In this document: positions 6,601-14,168 of the stretch, one piece after another
Layout: every line of letters starts with the position of its first letter
How positions within the stretch are numbered: the first letter of the stretch is position 1
Assembly: GCA_003164305.1 (NCBI GenBank)
Contig: PLSZ01000029.1
Location: forward strand, 172 to 15,795
Direction: 5' to 3'
DNA length: 15,624 nucleotides
From: Acetobacteraceae bacterium
Lineage (GTDB): Bacteria; Pseudomonadota; Alphaproteobacteria; Acetobacterales; Acetobacteraceae
Position numbers and translations under genes: made by a program
The notes under the pieces: model-generated
The model's input: only the letters and a program-made list of their open reading frames with translations
Databases searched by the model: none
What the model was told of the DNA's origin: nothing

Positions 6601-7230
6601 TCAGACGATGCCCAGTACCCGCGGCAAGGCGGCGAGCGTGCGCTCATGCGCCAGGGGACGCGGCAGGTTTTCCGGCGCCGGCATCCCGATCCGGTCGTGC
6701 CAATAAGCCGACAGACCCACCGCCGCGGTGCCGAACAGATCGTACGCCGAGCCCGCGACGAACAGGCAACGGTCCGGAGACACCCCCAGTTGTTCCAGCG
6801 CCAGACGGTAGGTTCGGGGATCGGGCTTGTAGAAGCCCGCCTCTTCGGCGGTGACGACACAGGCGAACTCGACGCCGATCCGGCTGGCGGCGACGTGCCC
6901 CAGACGGCGCGAGCAATTGGTCACGATGCCAAGAGGCAATCCGGCGGCGGCGATCCGGGTCAGCACCGGCACGGCGTCCGGCCAGGGCGTCAGTTCGTCG
7001 TAACCGGCGTCGAGCGAGTCGGCGAGGCGGCGGTCCAGACCGGCCGCTTCCGCCGCCTCGGCGACCAGATCGTTATAGGGACGGTATGCGCCGGCCGCGT
7101 AGGTCGAACGCAAATAAGCGGCGCGCCAACGGCGGCCCGCGTCCTCATCGCCAGCCACGCTGTTCCACAGCGACCAACTGTCGAGCAACGCCGTCAGCAG
7201 ATCGAACAAAACGGCGTCGTAACCGGGCAT
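6601..7230 (-). CDS. HAD-superfamily hydrolase, haloacid dehalogenase type II-like
   Basis: This is a 209-residue cytoplasmic hydrolase with all four HAD motifs. Motif I is FDLLTALLDS with nucleophile D10, motif II is IVTNCS around T104-S107, motif III is K135 in GFYKPDP, and motif IV is S161-A-Y-D164 in VAGSAYDLFG. The residue two after D10 is Leu, not the Asp of phosphatases, as in 2-haloacid dehalogenases (Asp-x-Tyr-Gly-Thr). SAYDLFG also fits that branch. Here, however, the usual Gly-Thr is Thr-Ala, so the exact reaction is open. It is the last gene of the minus-strand cluster, 45 bases after ligase 1, probably in the same transcript, and converges tail-to-tail with channel 2. Confidence 0.85.
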   Translation of the reverse strand: MPGYDAVLFDLLTALLDSWSLWNSVAGDEDAGRRWRAAYLRSTYAAGAYRPYNDLVAEAAEAAGLDRRLADSLDAGYDELTPWPDAVPVLTRIAAAGLPLGIVTNCSRRLGHVAASRIGVEFACVVTAEEAGFYKPDPRTYRLALEQLGVSPDRCLFVAGSAYDLFGTAAVGLSAYWHDRIGMPAPENLPRPLAHERTLAALPRVLGIV

Positions 7231-7275
7231 GGCCGTGGTTCTCCTGGATGTCGCGCCATCGCGGTCCGGCGCCGC

Positions 7276-8760
7276 TCAACCGACAACGATCAGTTCTCCG
7301 GGCGGCGCGCGCCGGAACATCGCCTCGATTTCCTGGCGTTGGATCTTACCCGATCGCGTCCGCGGCAATGACCTTAACGGCATGATCGTGAAACCGCCGA
7401 CGTGACGCGCGAGGATCTCGCCGGCGCTTTGCATGGCGTCCAGTGGCGGCGGAACAGCGCCGGTCTCGATCGCCGCCAGCAGGACGCCGACGCAATGCCG
7501 GTCGGGAATGCTCATGACGACCGCGTCGCGAATGCCCTCGATCTGATTTAACTCGGCCTCGATCGGCGCCGGGGGAACCTTCACGCCGCCAATGTTCAGC
7601 ATGCCGTCGGCGCGACCCAGTACCAGCAGCCGGCCGGGCGCGGGCATCAGACCAACGTCGCCGGTATGGAACCAGCCGTCGATGAACGAGGCGGCGGTCA
7701 GCGCGGGGTCGTCGAAATAACCGTGCACCATCGTTTCGCTTCTGACCCGAATGATCCCACTGTCACCCGCCGCCACCTCTCGCCCCTCTTCATCAACGAT
7801 GCGAACCTCCACTCCCTGGCACAGCGTGCCCACGTTGTCGTCGCCCATGATCGCGACCGGGTTGGTTTCGTTCGAGGAATACTTGTTGCTGACACGCGCG
7901 CTCAGCCGCTCCCGCAGCCGGCGCCGCAAAGCGGGCGAGACCGCGGCTCCGAACACCTCGATACGCGGTGCGATGTCGTACGGCGGAAGTTTGGAATTTT
8001 CCACCAGCCGCGCGATGTCGCCGACCGCGAAAACCGCGTAGTTCGCCCGCGCCGCGGCGAGCAGCGCGTCCGCCTGATCCCCGGCGGCGAACAGCACCGT
8101 GCCGCCATGCTGAAGCACGCCCAGTACGCGCACGCAAATGGAGCCGACCGCGAGGCTGTAGAGGCACAAAAATCTCGGGTTCGGCGAGATGTCGGCGGCG
8201 ACTCGTTCCATTGTACGAACGATACGAAGCTGCTGCGTGGCGCGCGTCATCGGCATCGCCTTTGGCCGTCCGGTGGTGCCGGAGGTCCGCGCGATGCGCG
8301 CGATCTGTCCAGCGGCGATGGGGCGTTCCAGAAGGCGCGGGCCGGCCTCGGACAATGTGCGATCGGCGGACCAGACGGACGGGATGCCGATGGCTCCCGG
8401 CACCGCGCCGCCGCTGAAAACGATGTCGCAATGACGCAGCATCGTATCGTCCGGGTCCGCGGTCAGCGCCGTCGCCGCCGCACCCGTCGCCTCGCACGCC
8501 AGCAGCAGCAGAAGTTGCTGATACCGCAACGAAGTCTCGATGCCGACGAGCATGCCGGGCCGCACGCCCGAGGCTTCGAACGCACGCACGCAGCCGATGA
8601 GGTCCGCCGCCAGATGCCGATAGCTGACCGTCACGCCGTGCTCGACGATCGCCGCCGCGTTGGGGGTGTGACGGGCGTACCAGGCGACATACCGGGTTGT
8701 ACTCGCCAGCCGTGCATCGCCGGCCGCTTCGGTGCCCGGAGGCACAATCGTTTCGCTCAT
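7276..8760 (-). CDS. AMP-dependent acyl-CoA synthetase/ligase family protein (ligase 1)
   Basis: This 494-residue ANL-superfamily adenylating enzyme would activate a carboxylate as acyl-AMP, probably for transfer to CoA. Motifs in order: P-loop T159-SGTTGRPK167, the A5-like YSSNE 294-298, HTGD 365-368, G382-R383-AD hinge region with NIGGVK, and catalytic K472 in PRTRSGKIQRQEI. All key residues are present. The N-terminus (HTPNAAAIVE-GVTVSYR) matches that of ligase 2. No carrier-protein domain is attached. The frame extends upstream to 8937, but that part overlaps, out of frame, the GFA remnant. The ATG at 8760 gives the expected domain start. The substrate is not predictable by eye. It lies 8 bases after the remnant's stop. 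Confidence 0.87.
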   Translation of the reverse strand: MSETIVPPGTEAAGDARLASTTRYVAWYARHTPNAAAIVEHGVTVSYRHLAADLIGCVRAFEASGVRPGMLVGIETSLRYQQLLLLLACEATGAAATALTADPDDTMLRHCDIVFSGGAVPGAIGIPSVWSADRTLSEAGPRLLERPIAAGQIARIARTSGTTGRPKAMPMTRATQQLRIVRTMERVAADISPNPRFLCLYSLAVGSICVRVLGVLQHGGTVLFAAGDQADALLAAARANYAVFAVGDIARLVENSKLPPYDIAPRIEVFGAAVSPALRRRLRERLSARVSNKYSSNETNPVAIMGDDNVGTLCQGVEVRIVDEEGREVAAGDSGIIRVRSETMVHGYFDDPALTAASFIDGWFHTGDVGLMPAPGRLLVLGRADGMLNIGGVKVPPAPIEAELNQIEGIRDAVVMSIPDRHCVGVLLAAIETGAVPPPLDAMQSAGEILARHVGGFTIMPLRSLPRTRSGKIQRQEIEAMFRRAPPGELIVVG

Positions 8761-8768
8761 CAGCCGGC

Positions 8769-8903
8769 TTAACCGAGCGGCTCGCGATCGAAATCGCGCG
8801 CGCCGGTCGAGGTCGCGTCCCTCCGCCGCCGGTGTTTGGCGTGGACGGTCCGGTCGGGGCCGGGTGTGCACGGCTGGCTGCTCATGTGGATGTGCTCGAT
8901 CCG
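8769..8903 (-). pseudogene. Remnant of a second GFA-family gene (C-terminal end only)
   Basis: The minus strand just upstream of ligase 1 encodes 44 codons ending at TAA 8769-8771. The last 29 residues (PDRTVHAKHRRRRDATSTGA, then RDFDREPLG) align without gaps to the C-terminus of the intact GFA gene (PDRIVYAKDRPRWDVTSTDV, then PNFDRMPPG), with 17 of 29 identical by hand count. About three quarters of the bases match over the final 87. The zinc-binding part is absent, and only 62 bases separate the aligned segment from ligase 2's stop. This is best read as a decayed duplicate. It sits at the same place relative to its ligase (8 bases upstream) as the intact gene does (17 bases). Confidence 0.75.
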
Positions 8904-8965
8904 GCGATGCGGCGGAATGATGGAGGCGATCCGCCACGCTTGCAATTGGGCACCAGGCGTCGCGG

Positions 8966-10477
8966 TCAGCCGACGGCGATCAGATCGCGCGGCGCGCATC
9001 GGCGATACGCGGCCTCAATCTCCGGGCGCCTGATCTTGCCGCTGTCGGTGCGCGGAAACCGTCGCATTGGCATGATGACGAAGCTGCCGATATGGCAAGC
9101 CAGGATCGCGCCAATTCGTTGCGCGACATCGACGGTCAGCTGGTCGCCGCCGATCTCGACCGCGGCCAGCAGAATACCGACCTCGTTGGGGCTGGCGACG
9201 CTCATGACGATCGCGTCGCTGACGCCGTCGATCTGTTTCACGCGTGCCGCGATCGGTGCCGGCGGAAGCTTTATCCCACCGATATTCAGCATTTCGTCGG
9301 CCCGTCCCAGCACCTCCAGCCGGTGCCGGGCCGACATGCGGCCGATGTCGCTCGTCTGGTACCAGCCGTCGATGAACGCCGTCGCGGTCAACCCGGAGTC
9401 ATCGAAATACCCCTCCACCATCGTTTCTGTCCTGGCACGGATCGTGCCACCCTCGTCTGGCCCCACCTCCTGCCCGGTCCCATCGACAATCCGCACCTCC
9501 ACGCCTTGGCACAACGTGCCGGTACCATCTTCGCCCATCATGGCGATCGGATCGGTCTCGATGGCGGCATAAGGGTTGTCGATGACGGCATGCAAACGCC
9601 GACGCACCTCCGCGCGGAGGCGAGGAGACACCGCGGCGCCAAATACGAGGACGTGCGGCGCCTGGCCTGGCGGCGGCGGTTCGGCTGTCGGGACGAAGCG
9701 CTCGAGATCTCCGGTCGTGAACAAAGCCTGGTTCACGGCACCGGTCGCGATCAGCTTCCGGGCCTGATCGCCCACCGCGAACGTCACCGTGCCGCCCAGT
9801 TGGAGGATGCTCATGACACGCATGTGCATTCCGGCGACGCCGATCCCGTAGAGGCACAACAGGCGCGGTCTGGGCAGAATGTGTCCCGGCAAACGGGCGA
9901 TGCCCCGGGCGATCCGCAGTTGCAAAAGGGCGAAGGACAGTGCCATCGCCTTCGTCCCGCCGGTCGTGCCGGAGGTCCTGACAATGCGCGCCATCCGCTC
10001 GGGCACGACCTCGCGGACCAGGGAGGAGGGATCGTCCGCGGGCCCGGCTGACGCCGCCAGTCCCTCCGGCCATCCGGACGGGATCACGCGCGTCCGCGAG
10101 GTTTCCGTTCGAGCCTGGCGCGCGAGGACGATGTCGCAATGCCTGGCCATGTCGGTGTCACAATCGGCCTCGGGCGGCGTCAACGACACCGAGGCCGCGC
10201 CGATCACTTCGCATGCCAGCAAAATCAGCAGATGCGCGTAACGGTTCGGCGTTTCGATGCCGGCGAGCATGCCGGGCCGAATGCCCCGGGCCTCGAGCGC
10301 GCGAACGCAGCCAATGAGGTCCGCCGCCAGACGGCGATAGCTGACCGTCACGCCGTCCTCGACGATCGCTGCCGCGTTGGGGGTGTGACGGGCGTGCCAG
10401 GCGATGTGGTGGGCTGTGCAAGCCAGCCGCGACGTGCCGTCCGCGTCAGTGAATGAGGCCGCGATCGTCGCGGTCAT
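8966..10477 (-). CDS. AMP-dependent acyl-CoA synthetase/ligase family protein (ligase 2)
   Basis: This 503-residue paralogue of ligase 1 has the same architecture. Motifs: P-loop T168-SGTTGGTK176, with Gly-Thr replacing the usual x-Pro before Lys; YAAIE 303-307; Q374-TSD377 where ligase 1 has HTGD, keeping the ribose-binding Asp; G391-R392-AD with NIGGIK; and catalytic K481 in PRTDSGKIRRPEI. All catalytic residues remain, but substitutions in two conserved motifs suggest relaxed constraint or a different substrate from ligase 1. The start at ATG 10477, preceded by an AGGA-containing stretch, lies 17 bases after the GFA stop, so the two are probably co-transcribed. The frame continues to 10612, but that overlaps GFA coding sequence. 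The substrate is unknown. Confidence 0.87.
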   Translation of the reverse strand: MTATIAASFTDADGTSRLACTAHHIAWHARHTPNAAAIVEDGVTVSYRRLAADLIGCVRALEARGIRPGMLAGIETPNRYAHLLILLACEVIGAASVSLTPPEADCDTDMARHCDIVLARQARTETSRTRVIPSGWPEGLAASAGPADDPSSLVREVVPERMARIVRTSGTTGGTKAMALSFALLQLRIARGIARLPGHILPRPRLLCLYGIGVAGMHMRVMSILQLGGTVTFAVGDQARKLIATGAVNQALFTTGDLERFVPTAEPPPPGQAPHVLVFGAAVSPRLRAEVRRRLHAVIDNPYAAIETDPIAMMGEDGTGTLCQGVEVRIVDGTGQEVGPDEGGTIRARTETMVEGYFDDSGLTATAFIDGWYQTSDIGRMSARHRLEVLGRADEMLNIGGIKLPPAPIAARVKQIDGVSDAIVMSVASPNEVGILLAAVEIGGDQLTVDVAQRIGAILACHIGSFVIMPMRRFPRTDSGKIRRPEIEAAYRRCAPRDLIAVG

Positions 10478-10494
10478 CGGCCGGCGTGTCCTGG

Positions 10495-10914
10495 TCAGCC
10501 GGGCGGCATGCGATCGAAATTGGGCACATCGGTGGAGGTCACATCCCAGCGCGGCCGGTCTTTCGCATAAACGATCCGGTCCGGCGTGAACCAATCGTTG
10601 CTGTCCACGCAACCGATCGCCACGTTCAACAGGTTCGGATGCGCGGAGTTCTCACCAAACAACCGGCTGCCGCATTTTGCGCGGAAGTGCCGCGTATTGA
10701 CATTGCCGCTGTCCGCGGTGGAGGCATAGCTGGTGGTGGGACCGTCGCGCGTGACGTCCGCTTTCCGGAAGCGCGCGATGGACATGTGACCGGTGCCGGA
10801 GGCGCGCTGGCAGTCCTTGCAGTGGCATTGCCCGGTGCCGATCGGAGGCGCCAGGAGCGTGAACGTAATGGCACCGCACAGACACCGGCCGGTCGCGAAG
10901 GGTTGGCTGGCCAT
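10495..10914 (-). CDS. GFA-family (glutathione-dependent formaldehyde-activating enzyme-like) protein, one zinc Cys replaced
   Basis: This 139-residue protein has the zinc-binding layout of the GFA/CENP-V fold: C11-x-C13-G, C30-H-C32-x-x-C35, and C81-G-S. In most relatives the last site is F-C-x-x-C-G; here it reads F77-R78-A-K-C81-G, so the first Cys of that pair is Arg (codon CGC). Catalysed glutathione-formaldehyde adduct formation has been described for few members and is doubtful for many. The start at ATG 10914 is set by AGGAG 6-7 bases upstream. A longer frame to 10968 lacks support. It leads the minus-strand cluster GFA, ligase 2, ligase 1, HAD. A weak promoter match (TTGCAA at 10963-10968, 17 nt, catcat at 10940-10945, minus strand) precedes it. 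Confidence 0.85.
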   Translation of the reverse strand: MASQPFATGRCLCGAITFTLLAPPIGTGQCHCKDCQRASGTGHMSIARFRKADVTRDGPTTSYASTADSGNVNTRHFRAKCGSRLFGENSAHPNLLNVAIGCVDSNDWFTPDRIVYAKDRPRWDVTSTDVPNFDRMPPG

Positions 10915-11012
10915 GACGCTCTCCTCTTCCGAGGCGAGGATGATGGCGGCCCGCGGCGGCCGTTGCAAGGAAGCGCCGGGGCGGCCGGCTGACCACGGCG
11001 GCCTCCCCCGCC

Positions 11013-11041
11013 ATTACACGCCGTTCCGGCCGCGCTATACT
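11013..11041 (+). promoter_or_regulatory. Possible sigma70-type promoter for the DUF336 gene
   Basis: The -35-like attaca (11013-11018, 4 of 6) and -10-like tatact (11036-11041, 5 of 6) are 17 bases apart. They lie 42 bases before the ATG at 11084, in the divergent gap between the GFA gene and this gene. This is a by-eye match only. Confidence 0.45.
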
Positions 11042-11083
11042 GATCCGCCGCCAGCCGAAGCGGCCCGTTCAGGGAGCCAGATC

Positions 11084-11572
11084 ATGTCCAAAATCGCACG
11101 CCTCGCCGTGATGGCCGCCGCCACCGCGCTCGCGATCCCCGCGCACGCGCAACTGATCACGCACCGCGACCTTTCCGCCGCGATGGCGCTGACGATCGCT
11201 CGCACCGCGATGGATGCGTGCACCGCCAAAGGCTACCACGTGTCGGTCACCGTGATCGGCCGTAACGCCGAGGTTATCGTCCAGGTACGCGGCGACGGAG
11301 CCTCCCCGCACACGGTCGAGAACAGCTTCCGCAAAGCCTACACCTCGCGCACCTTCCGCATCCCCTCCGGCGAGATGGCGAAACGGTTCAAGGACGACCC
11401 GAGCTATTTCGCGGTCCGCCTGTCCAACGTGATCCCCGCGGAGGGCGCGCTGCCCATCAAGGTCGGCGACGACGTGGTGGGCGCGGTCGGCGTCTCAGGC
11501 TCGCCCGGGGGCGAAAAGGACGCGGTCTGCGCCCAGGCGGGGATCGATAAGGTCGCTGACGAACTGAAATAG
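11084..11572 (+). CDS. Exported GlcG/HbpS-like (DUF336) protein
   Basis: This is a 162-residue protein. Residues 1-22 are a signal peptide ending A-H-A before Gln23, so the protein is probably periplasmic. The mature part is one GlcG/HbpS-like domain: a long helix (MALTIARTAMDACTAKGYHV), the strand VTVIGRNAEVIVQVRGDGA, a Thr/Ser-rich stretch with a helix (NSFRKAYTSRTF), and the C-terminal VVGAVGVSGSPGGEKDAVCAQAGIDKV. Members include the haem-binding HbpS and proteins of the glycolate utilisation locus. Most are of unknown role, and no haem ligand can be assigned here. The AGGGAG at 11071-11076, 7 bases before ATG 11084, fixes the start. A longer upstream frame lies across the promoter. Confidence 0.87.
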   Translation: MSKIARLAVMAAATALAIPAHAQLITHRDLSAAMALTIARTAMDACTAKGYHVSVTVIGRNAEVIVQVRGDGASPHTVENSFRKAYTSRTFRIPSGEMAKRFKDDPSYFAVRLSNVIPAEGALPIKVGDDVVGAVGVSGSPGGEKDAVCAQAGIDKVADELK

Positions 11573-11657
11573 GTGAGGGCCTCTTCCTGGGCGGGCTTCC
11601 CCTCTTTCCGATCGTCGCCATACTGGCACAACGCAGCATTTTTGATGGAGAGGCCTG

Positions 11658-12311
11658 ATGCCAGCCCAGACGTTCGCCCGCGGACTATCGTTCACCCGCG
11701 GACAATCGTGGTCCCTCGGCCTTGCCGTCGTCCTCGCCCTTTCCGCCGCCCCATCCTGGGCGCAATCCGCGCGCGCGGTGCGGCTGCGCGCCACGATCGA
11801 CGCGGCCGACGCCAAAACCCTGACCCTGACCACCCGGGCGGGCCAGCAACTAACCGTGGCGCTCGCCTCCGACACCGTCATTCTGGCGATCGTTCCGATC
11901 AAACTGGAAGACATCAAGCCCGGCTCGTTCATTGGCTCCGCCGCCATGCCGCGGCCCGACGGTACCCAGCGCGCGTTGGAAGTGCACGTGTTCCCCGAGA
12001 ACATGCGCGGCACGGGTGAGGGCCACCGCCCGTTCGATCTGGAACCGCAAAGCACCATGACCAACGGCACCGTCGGAACCGTCAGCGCGGTGACCGGCGG
12101 CGCGGGCCGCACGCTGACGGTCACGTATCCCGACGGCCAAAAAACCATCGTCGTGCCGTCCGATACGCCTGTCGTGACCTATGAGCCAGGCTCACCCGCG
12201 CTGCTGACGCCCGGCGCGCATTGCATCGTGATGGGGGTTGAGGCCGCCGACGGAAAAATCTCGGCGACCCGTATCTCCGTGGGCAAGAACGGGCTGGTCC
12301 CGCCGATGTAG
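11658..12311 (+). CDS. Exported protein of unknown function, two small beta domains
   Basis: This is a 217-residue protein. Residues 1 to about 36 form a signal peptide (hydrophobic LGLAVVLALSAAPSWAQ, cleavage near AWA/Q or just after), suggesting periplasmic or lipid-free export. The mature part looks like two related beta-rich units: AVRLRATIDAADAKTLTLTT… and TNGTVGTVSAVTGGAGRTLTVTYPDGQKTIVVPSDTPVV. Each has the pattern 'G-x-V-(x)-A…LTVTYPDG' seen in DUF5666-like small barrels. I do not recognise a named family with certainty. GGAGAGG at 11647-11653 precedes ATG 11658. It lies 85 bases after the DUF336 gene in the same direction, so co-transcription is possible. Confidence 0.75.
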   Translation: MPAQTFARGLSFTRGQSWSLGLAVVLALSAAPSWAQSARAVRLRATIDAADAKTLTLTTRAGQQLTVALASDTVILAIVPIKLEDIKPGSFIGSAAMPRPDGTQRALEVHVFPENMRGTGEGHRPFDLEPQSTMTNGTVGTVSAVTGGAGRTLTVTYPDGQKTIVVPSDTPVVTYEPGSPALLTPGAHCIVMGVEAADGKISATRISVGKNGLVPPM

Positions 12312-12403
12312 CGGCCCGACGGCGCGCTTGCGCGAGGTTGGGATCCATCCAAAATCTTCGCTGTTACCATCGACAACCTCGCCGCGCCCGGCGTTACCCC
12401 GTC

Positions 12404-12426
12404 ATCCTCCGGCTCGACCGGAGGAT
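12404..12426. repeat. REP-like hairpin in the gap before the heptosyltransferase gene
   Basis: The arms atcctccgg (12404-12412) and ccggaggat (12418-12426) are perfect 9-bp complements around the loop ctcga. It is preceded by gtc, as in the units at 1638-1664. It is a single unit with no U-tract after it, so it is not an obvious terminator. Confidence 0.8.
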
Positions 12427-12551
12427 CGGTCGAGCCACACCCCCCTCGACGAACGTTGGCATTGCCCTGCAGCGCCCTGCCACCGGTGTGCCGGCCCTTC
12501 CCTTCATCCCGTGTCCCGTTCACCATCCCGCTTCCTTACTCGCGGATCGCC

Positions 12552-13838
12552 ATGGACCAGATCGCCTCGACCCCGGATCCGGAGCCTCCAGCCCAGACCG
12601 ATTCCACCGCCTCCACGACCGCCTCAAAAGGCCCCTATCCGTCGCCCGCCGGCCAACCGACCCAATCCGGTCCGCACGGCATCCGCTTCGACTTCAACAA
12701 CGGCGCCCGGGTCGTCCTGCCACCCCGGACCAAAGGCCGATGGCGCGTCCGCCTGCGCGACCTCGACACCGCCAACATCCTGTTCCAGAGTGAGAATCAG
12801 GGCGCCTTCGTCAGCTCCGCCAAGCGATTCTATGTGCGATTTCGTATCGAAATCTGGGACATCGACGACGCCGGCACGATGACCCCGATGATGACCCACG
12901 ATTACGACGCCCGCGACCAGGAAATTCTCATCCAGTTTCCCATCGGCACCCTGGGAGACATCATGGCCTGGTTTCCCTACGCCCCGCGCTTCGCCGCCGC
13001 GCATGGCTGCCGCCTGACCGTCGCCATGTCCGGCCTGATTATTCCGCTGTTGCGCGACTCCTATCCGGACATCCGCTTCGTCACGCATGACGAACTGATC
13101 GACGCGAAGCTGCCCGAGACCGTTTATGCCACCTACAGTCTCGGTCTGTTTTTCGACGACAAGGACTTCATCCATCAGCCGGTGGATTTCCGCCTCGCCG
13201 GACTGCACCGCACCGCCGCCTACATTCTGGGCGTCGATCCGGCCGAGGAAGCGCCGCGCCTGACCTTGCCCGACGAAAGCCGCCCGATCGCCGAACCTTA
13301 CGTCGTCATCGCCGCGCAAAGCTCCACCCAAAGCAAGAACTGGACGAACCCGAACGGTTGGCGCGAGGTGGTAACGTTCCTGAAAGAGAACGGTTACCGC
13401 GTGATCTGCATCGACCAGAAGCCCGTGCATGGCAGCGGCATCGTCTGGAATCACATGCCGCACGGCGCGGAAGACGAAACCGGCGACCGCCCGCTGGCCG
13501 AGCGCGCCCGTTGGCTGCGTCACGCCGACTTCTTCATCGGCCTCAGCAGCGGTCTGTCCTGGCTCGCCTGGGCCGCCGGCGCGAAAATCGTGCTGATCAG
13601 CGGCTTTACCCACCCCAGCAACGAATTCGCGACGCCCTGGCGCGTGATCAACTGGCACGCCTGCAACAGTTGCTGGAACGACCAGAGAATCCGCTTCGAT
13701 CATAAGGATTTCCTGTGGTGCCCGCGGCACGCCGGAACGCCGCGCCAATTCGAATGCTCGCGGCTGATCACCGCCGCGCAGGTCATTCAGGTGATCCAGA
13801 CCATTCCCGGCTTCGGACGTCACAAACCGCCAAACTGA
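12552..13838 (+). CDS. TibC-like autotransporter heptosyltransferase (BAHT family)
   Basis: This 428-residue cytoplasmic glycosyltransferase should transfer heptose from ADP-heptose to Ser/Thr of autotransporter adhesins before export. After a Pro/Thr-rich tail (1 to about 40) comes a beta domain (GIRFDFNNGARVVLPP … KRFYVRFRIEIWD, about 41-105). A GT-B core follows with FPIGTLGD (Asp136, in the position reported as catalytic in TibC) and the donor-site stretch AAQSSTQSKNWTNPNGW … IGLSSGLSWLAWA. Four cysteines, C371-x2-C374-x15-C390-x11-C402, match the iron-binding finger that holds the TibC dodecamer together. Length is near the roughly 400 residues of TibC. The start at ATG 12552 is chosen because upstream codons to 12456 are not protein-like. 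No autotransporter is encoded in this window. Confidence 0.92.
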   Translation: MDQIASTPDPEPPAQTDSTASTTASKGPYPSPAGQPTQSGPHGIRFDFNNGARVVLPPRTKGRWRVRLRDLDTANILFQSENQGAFVSSAKRFYVRFRIEIWDIDDAGTMTPMMTHDYDARDQEILIQFPIGTLGDIMAWFPYAPRFAAAHGCRLTVAMSGLIIPLLRDSYPDIRFVTHDELIDAKLPETVYATYSLGLFFDDKDFIHQPVDFRLAGLHRTAAYILGVDPAEEAPRLTLPDESRPIAEPYVVIAAQSSTQSKNWTNPNGWREVVTFLKENGYRVICIDQKPVHGSGIVWNHMPHGAEDETGDRPLAERARWLRHADFFIGLSSGLSWLAWAAGAKIVLISGFTHPSNEFATPWRVINWHACNSCWNDQRIRFDHKDFLWCPRHAGTPRQFECSRLITAAQVIQVIQTIPGFGRHKPPN

Positions 13839-13919
13839 AACCCTGGGGCGGAACGATTCCGGCGCCACCGCCGTTATGGGAACGATTGCCTAGACGATGG
13901 CTTCAACCGGAGATGCTCG

Positions 13920-14168
13920 ATGGCACCGTTACCATTCCTCGATTGGCCGGCCGATCTGTTTGCTCGCGCGCATGCTGTCGCGACGCCGCCGGCGACCGCG
14001 AAGCGGCGGGGCAGTGGCACAAAATGTGCGTGCGGATGCAACCAAAGGCACAATCGGGCCGTTTCATGGCTGGAAGATGACGACGGAGTCCGCCAGGTTG
14101 TTTGGTTCCGGAGCGTCGCTTGCATGAACAAACACATGGGCGTTGGCCAAAGGATGATCGTGTCATGA
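13920..14168 (+). CDS. Small Cys/His-rich hypothetical protein
   Basis: This is an 82-residue candidate gene with no family I recognise. The first 30 residues are Ala/Pro-rich. The second half carries C36-x-C38-x-C40-x3-H44 and C68-x3-H72, a plausible metal site, around RAVSWLEDDDGVRQVVWFRS, which looks like a real strand-turn-strand. GGAG at 13909-13912 sits 7 bases before ATG 13920. Its TGA overlaps the next start as ATGA. Third-position GC is lower than in the neighbours, which may mean recent acquisition or a non-coding stretch. It begins 81 bases after the heptosyltransferase stop. Confidence 0.5.
   Translation: MAPLPFLDWPADLFARAHAVATPPATAKRRGSGTKCACGCNQRHNRAVSWLEDDDGVRQVVWFRSVACMNKHMGVGQRMIVS

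Noticed and set aside
7666..8772. 368-residue plus-strand ORF
   Set aside because: It is antisense to ligase 1, which carries all ANL motifs. The ORF is Arg/His-rich with no domain.
8761..8937. 59-codon N-terminal extension of ligase 1
   Set aside because: It overlaps the GFA remnant in another frame, and ligase 2 has no comparable functional extension. The same position upstream of ligase 2 is GFA coding sequence.
12624..13868. 414-residue minus-strand ORF
   Set aside because: It is antisense to the TibC-like transferase, whose motifs are unambiguous.
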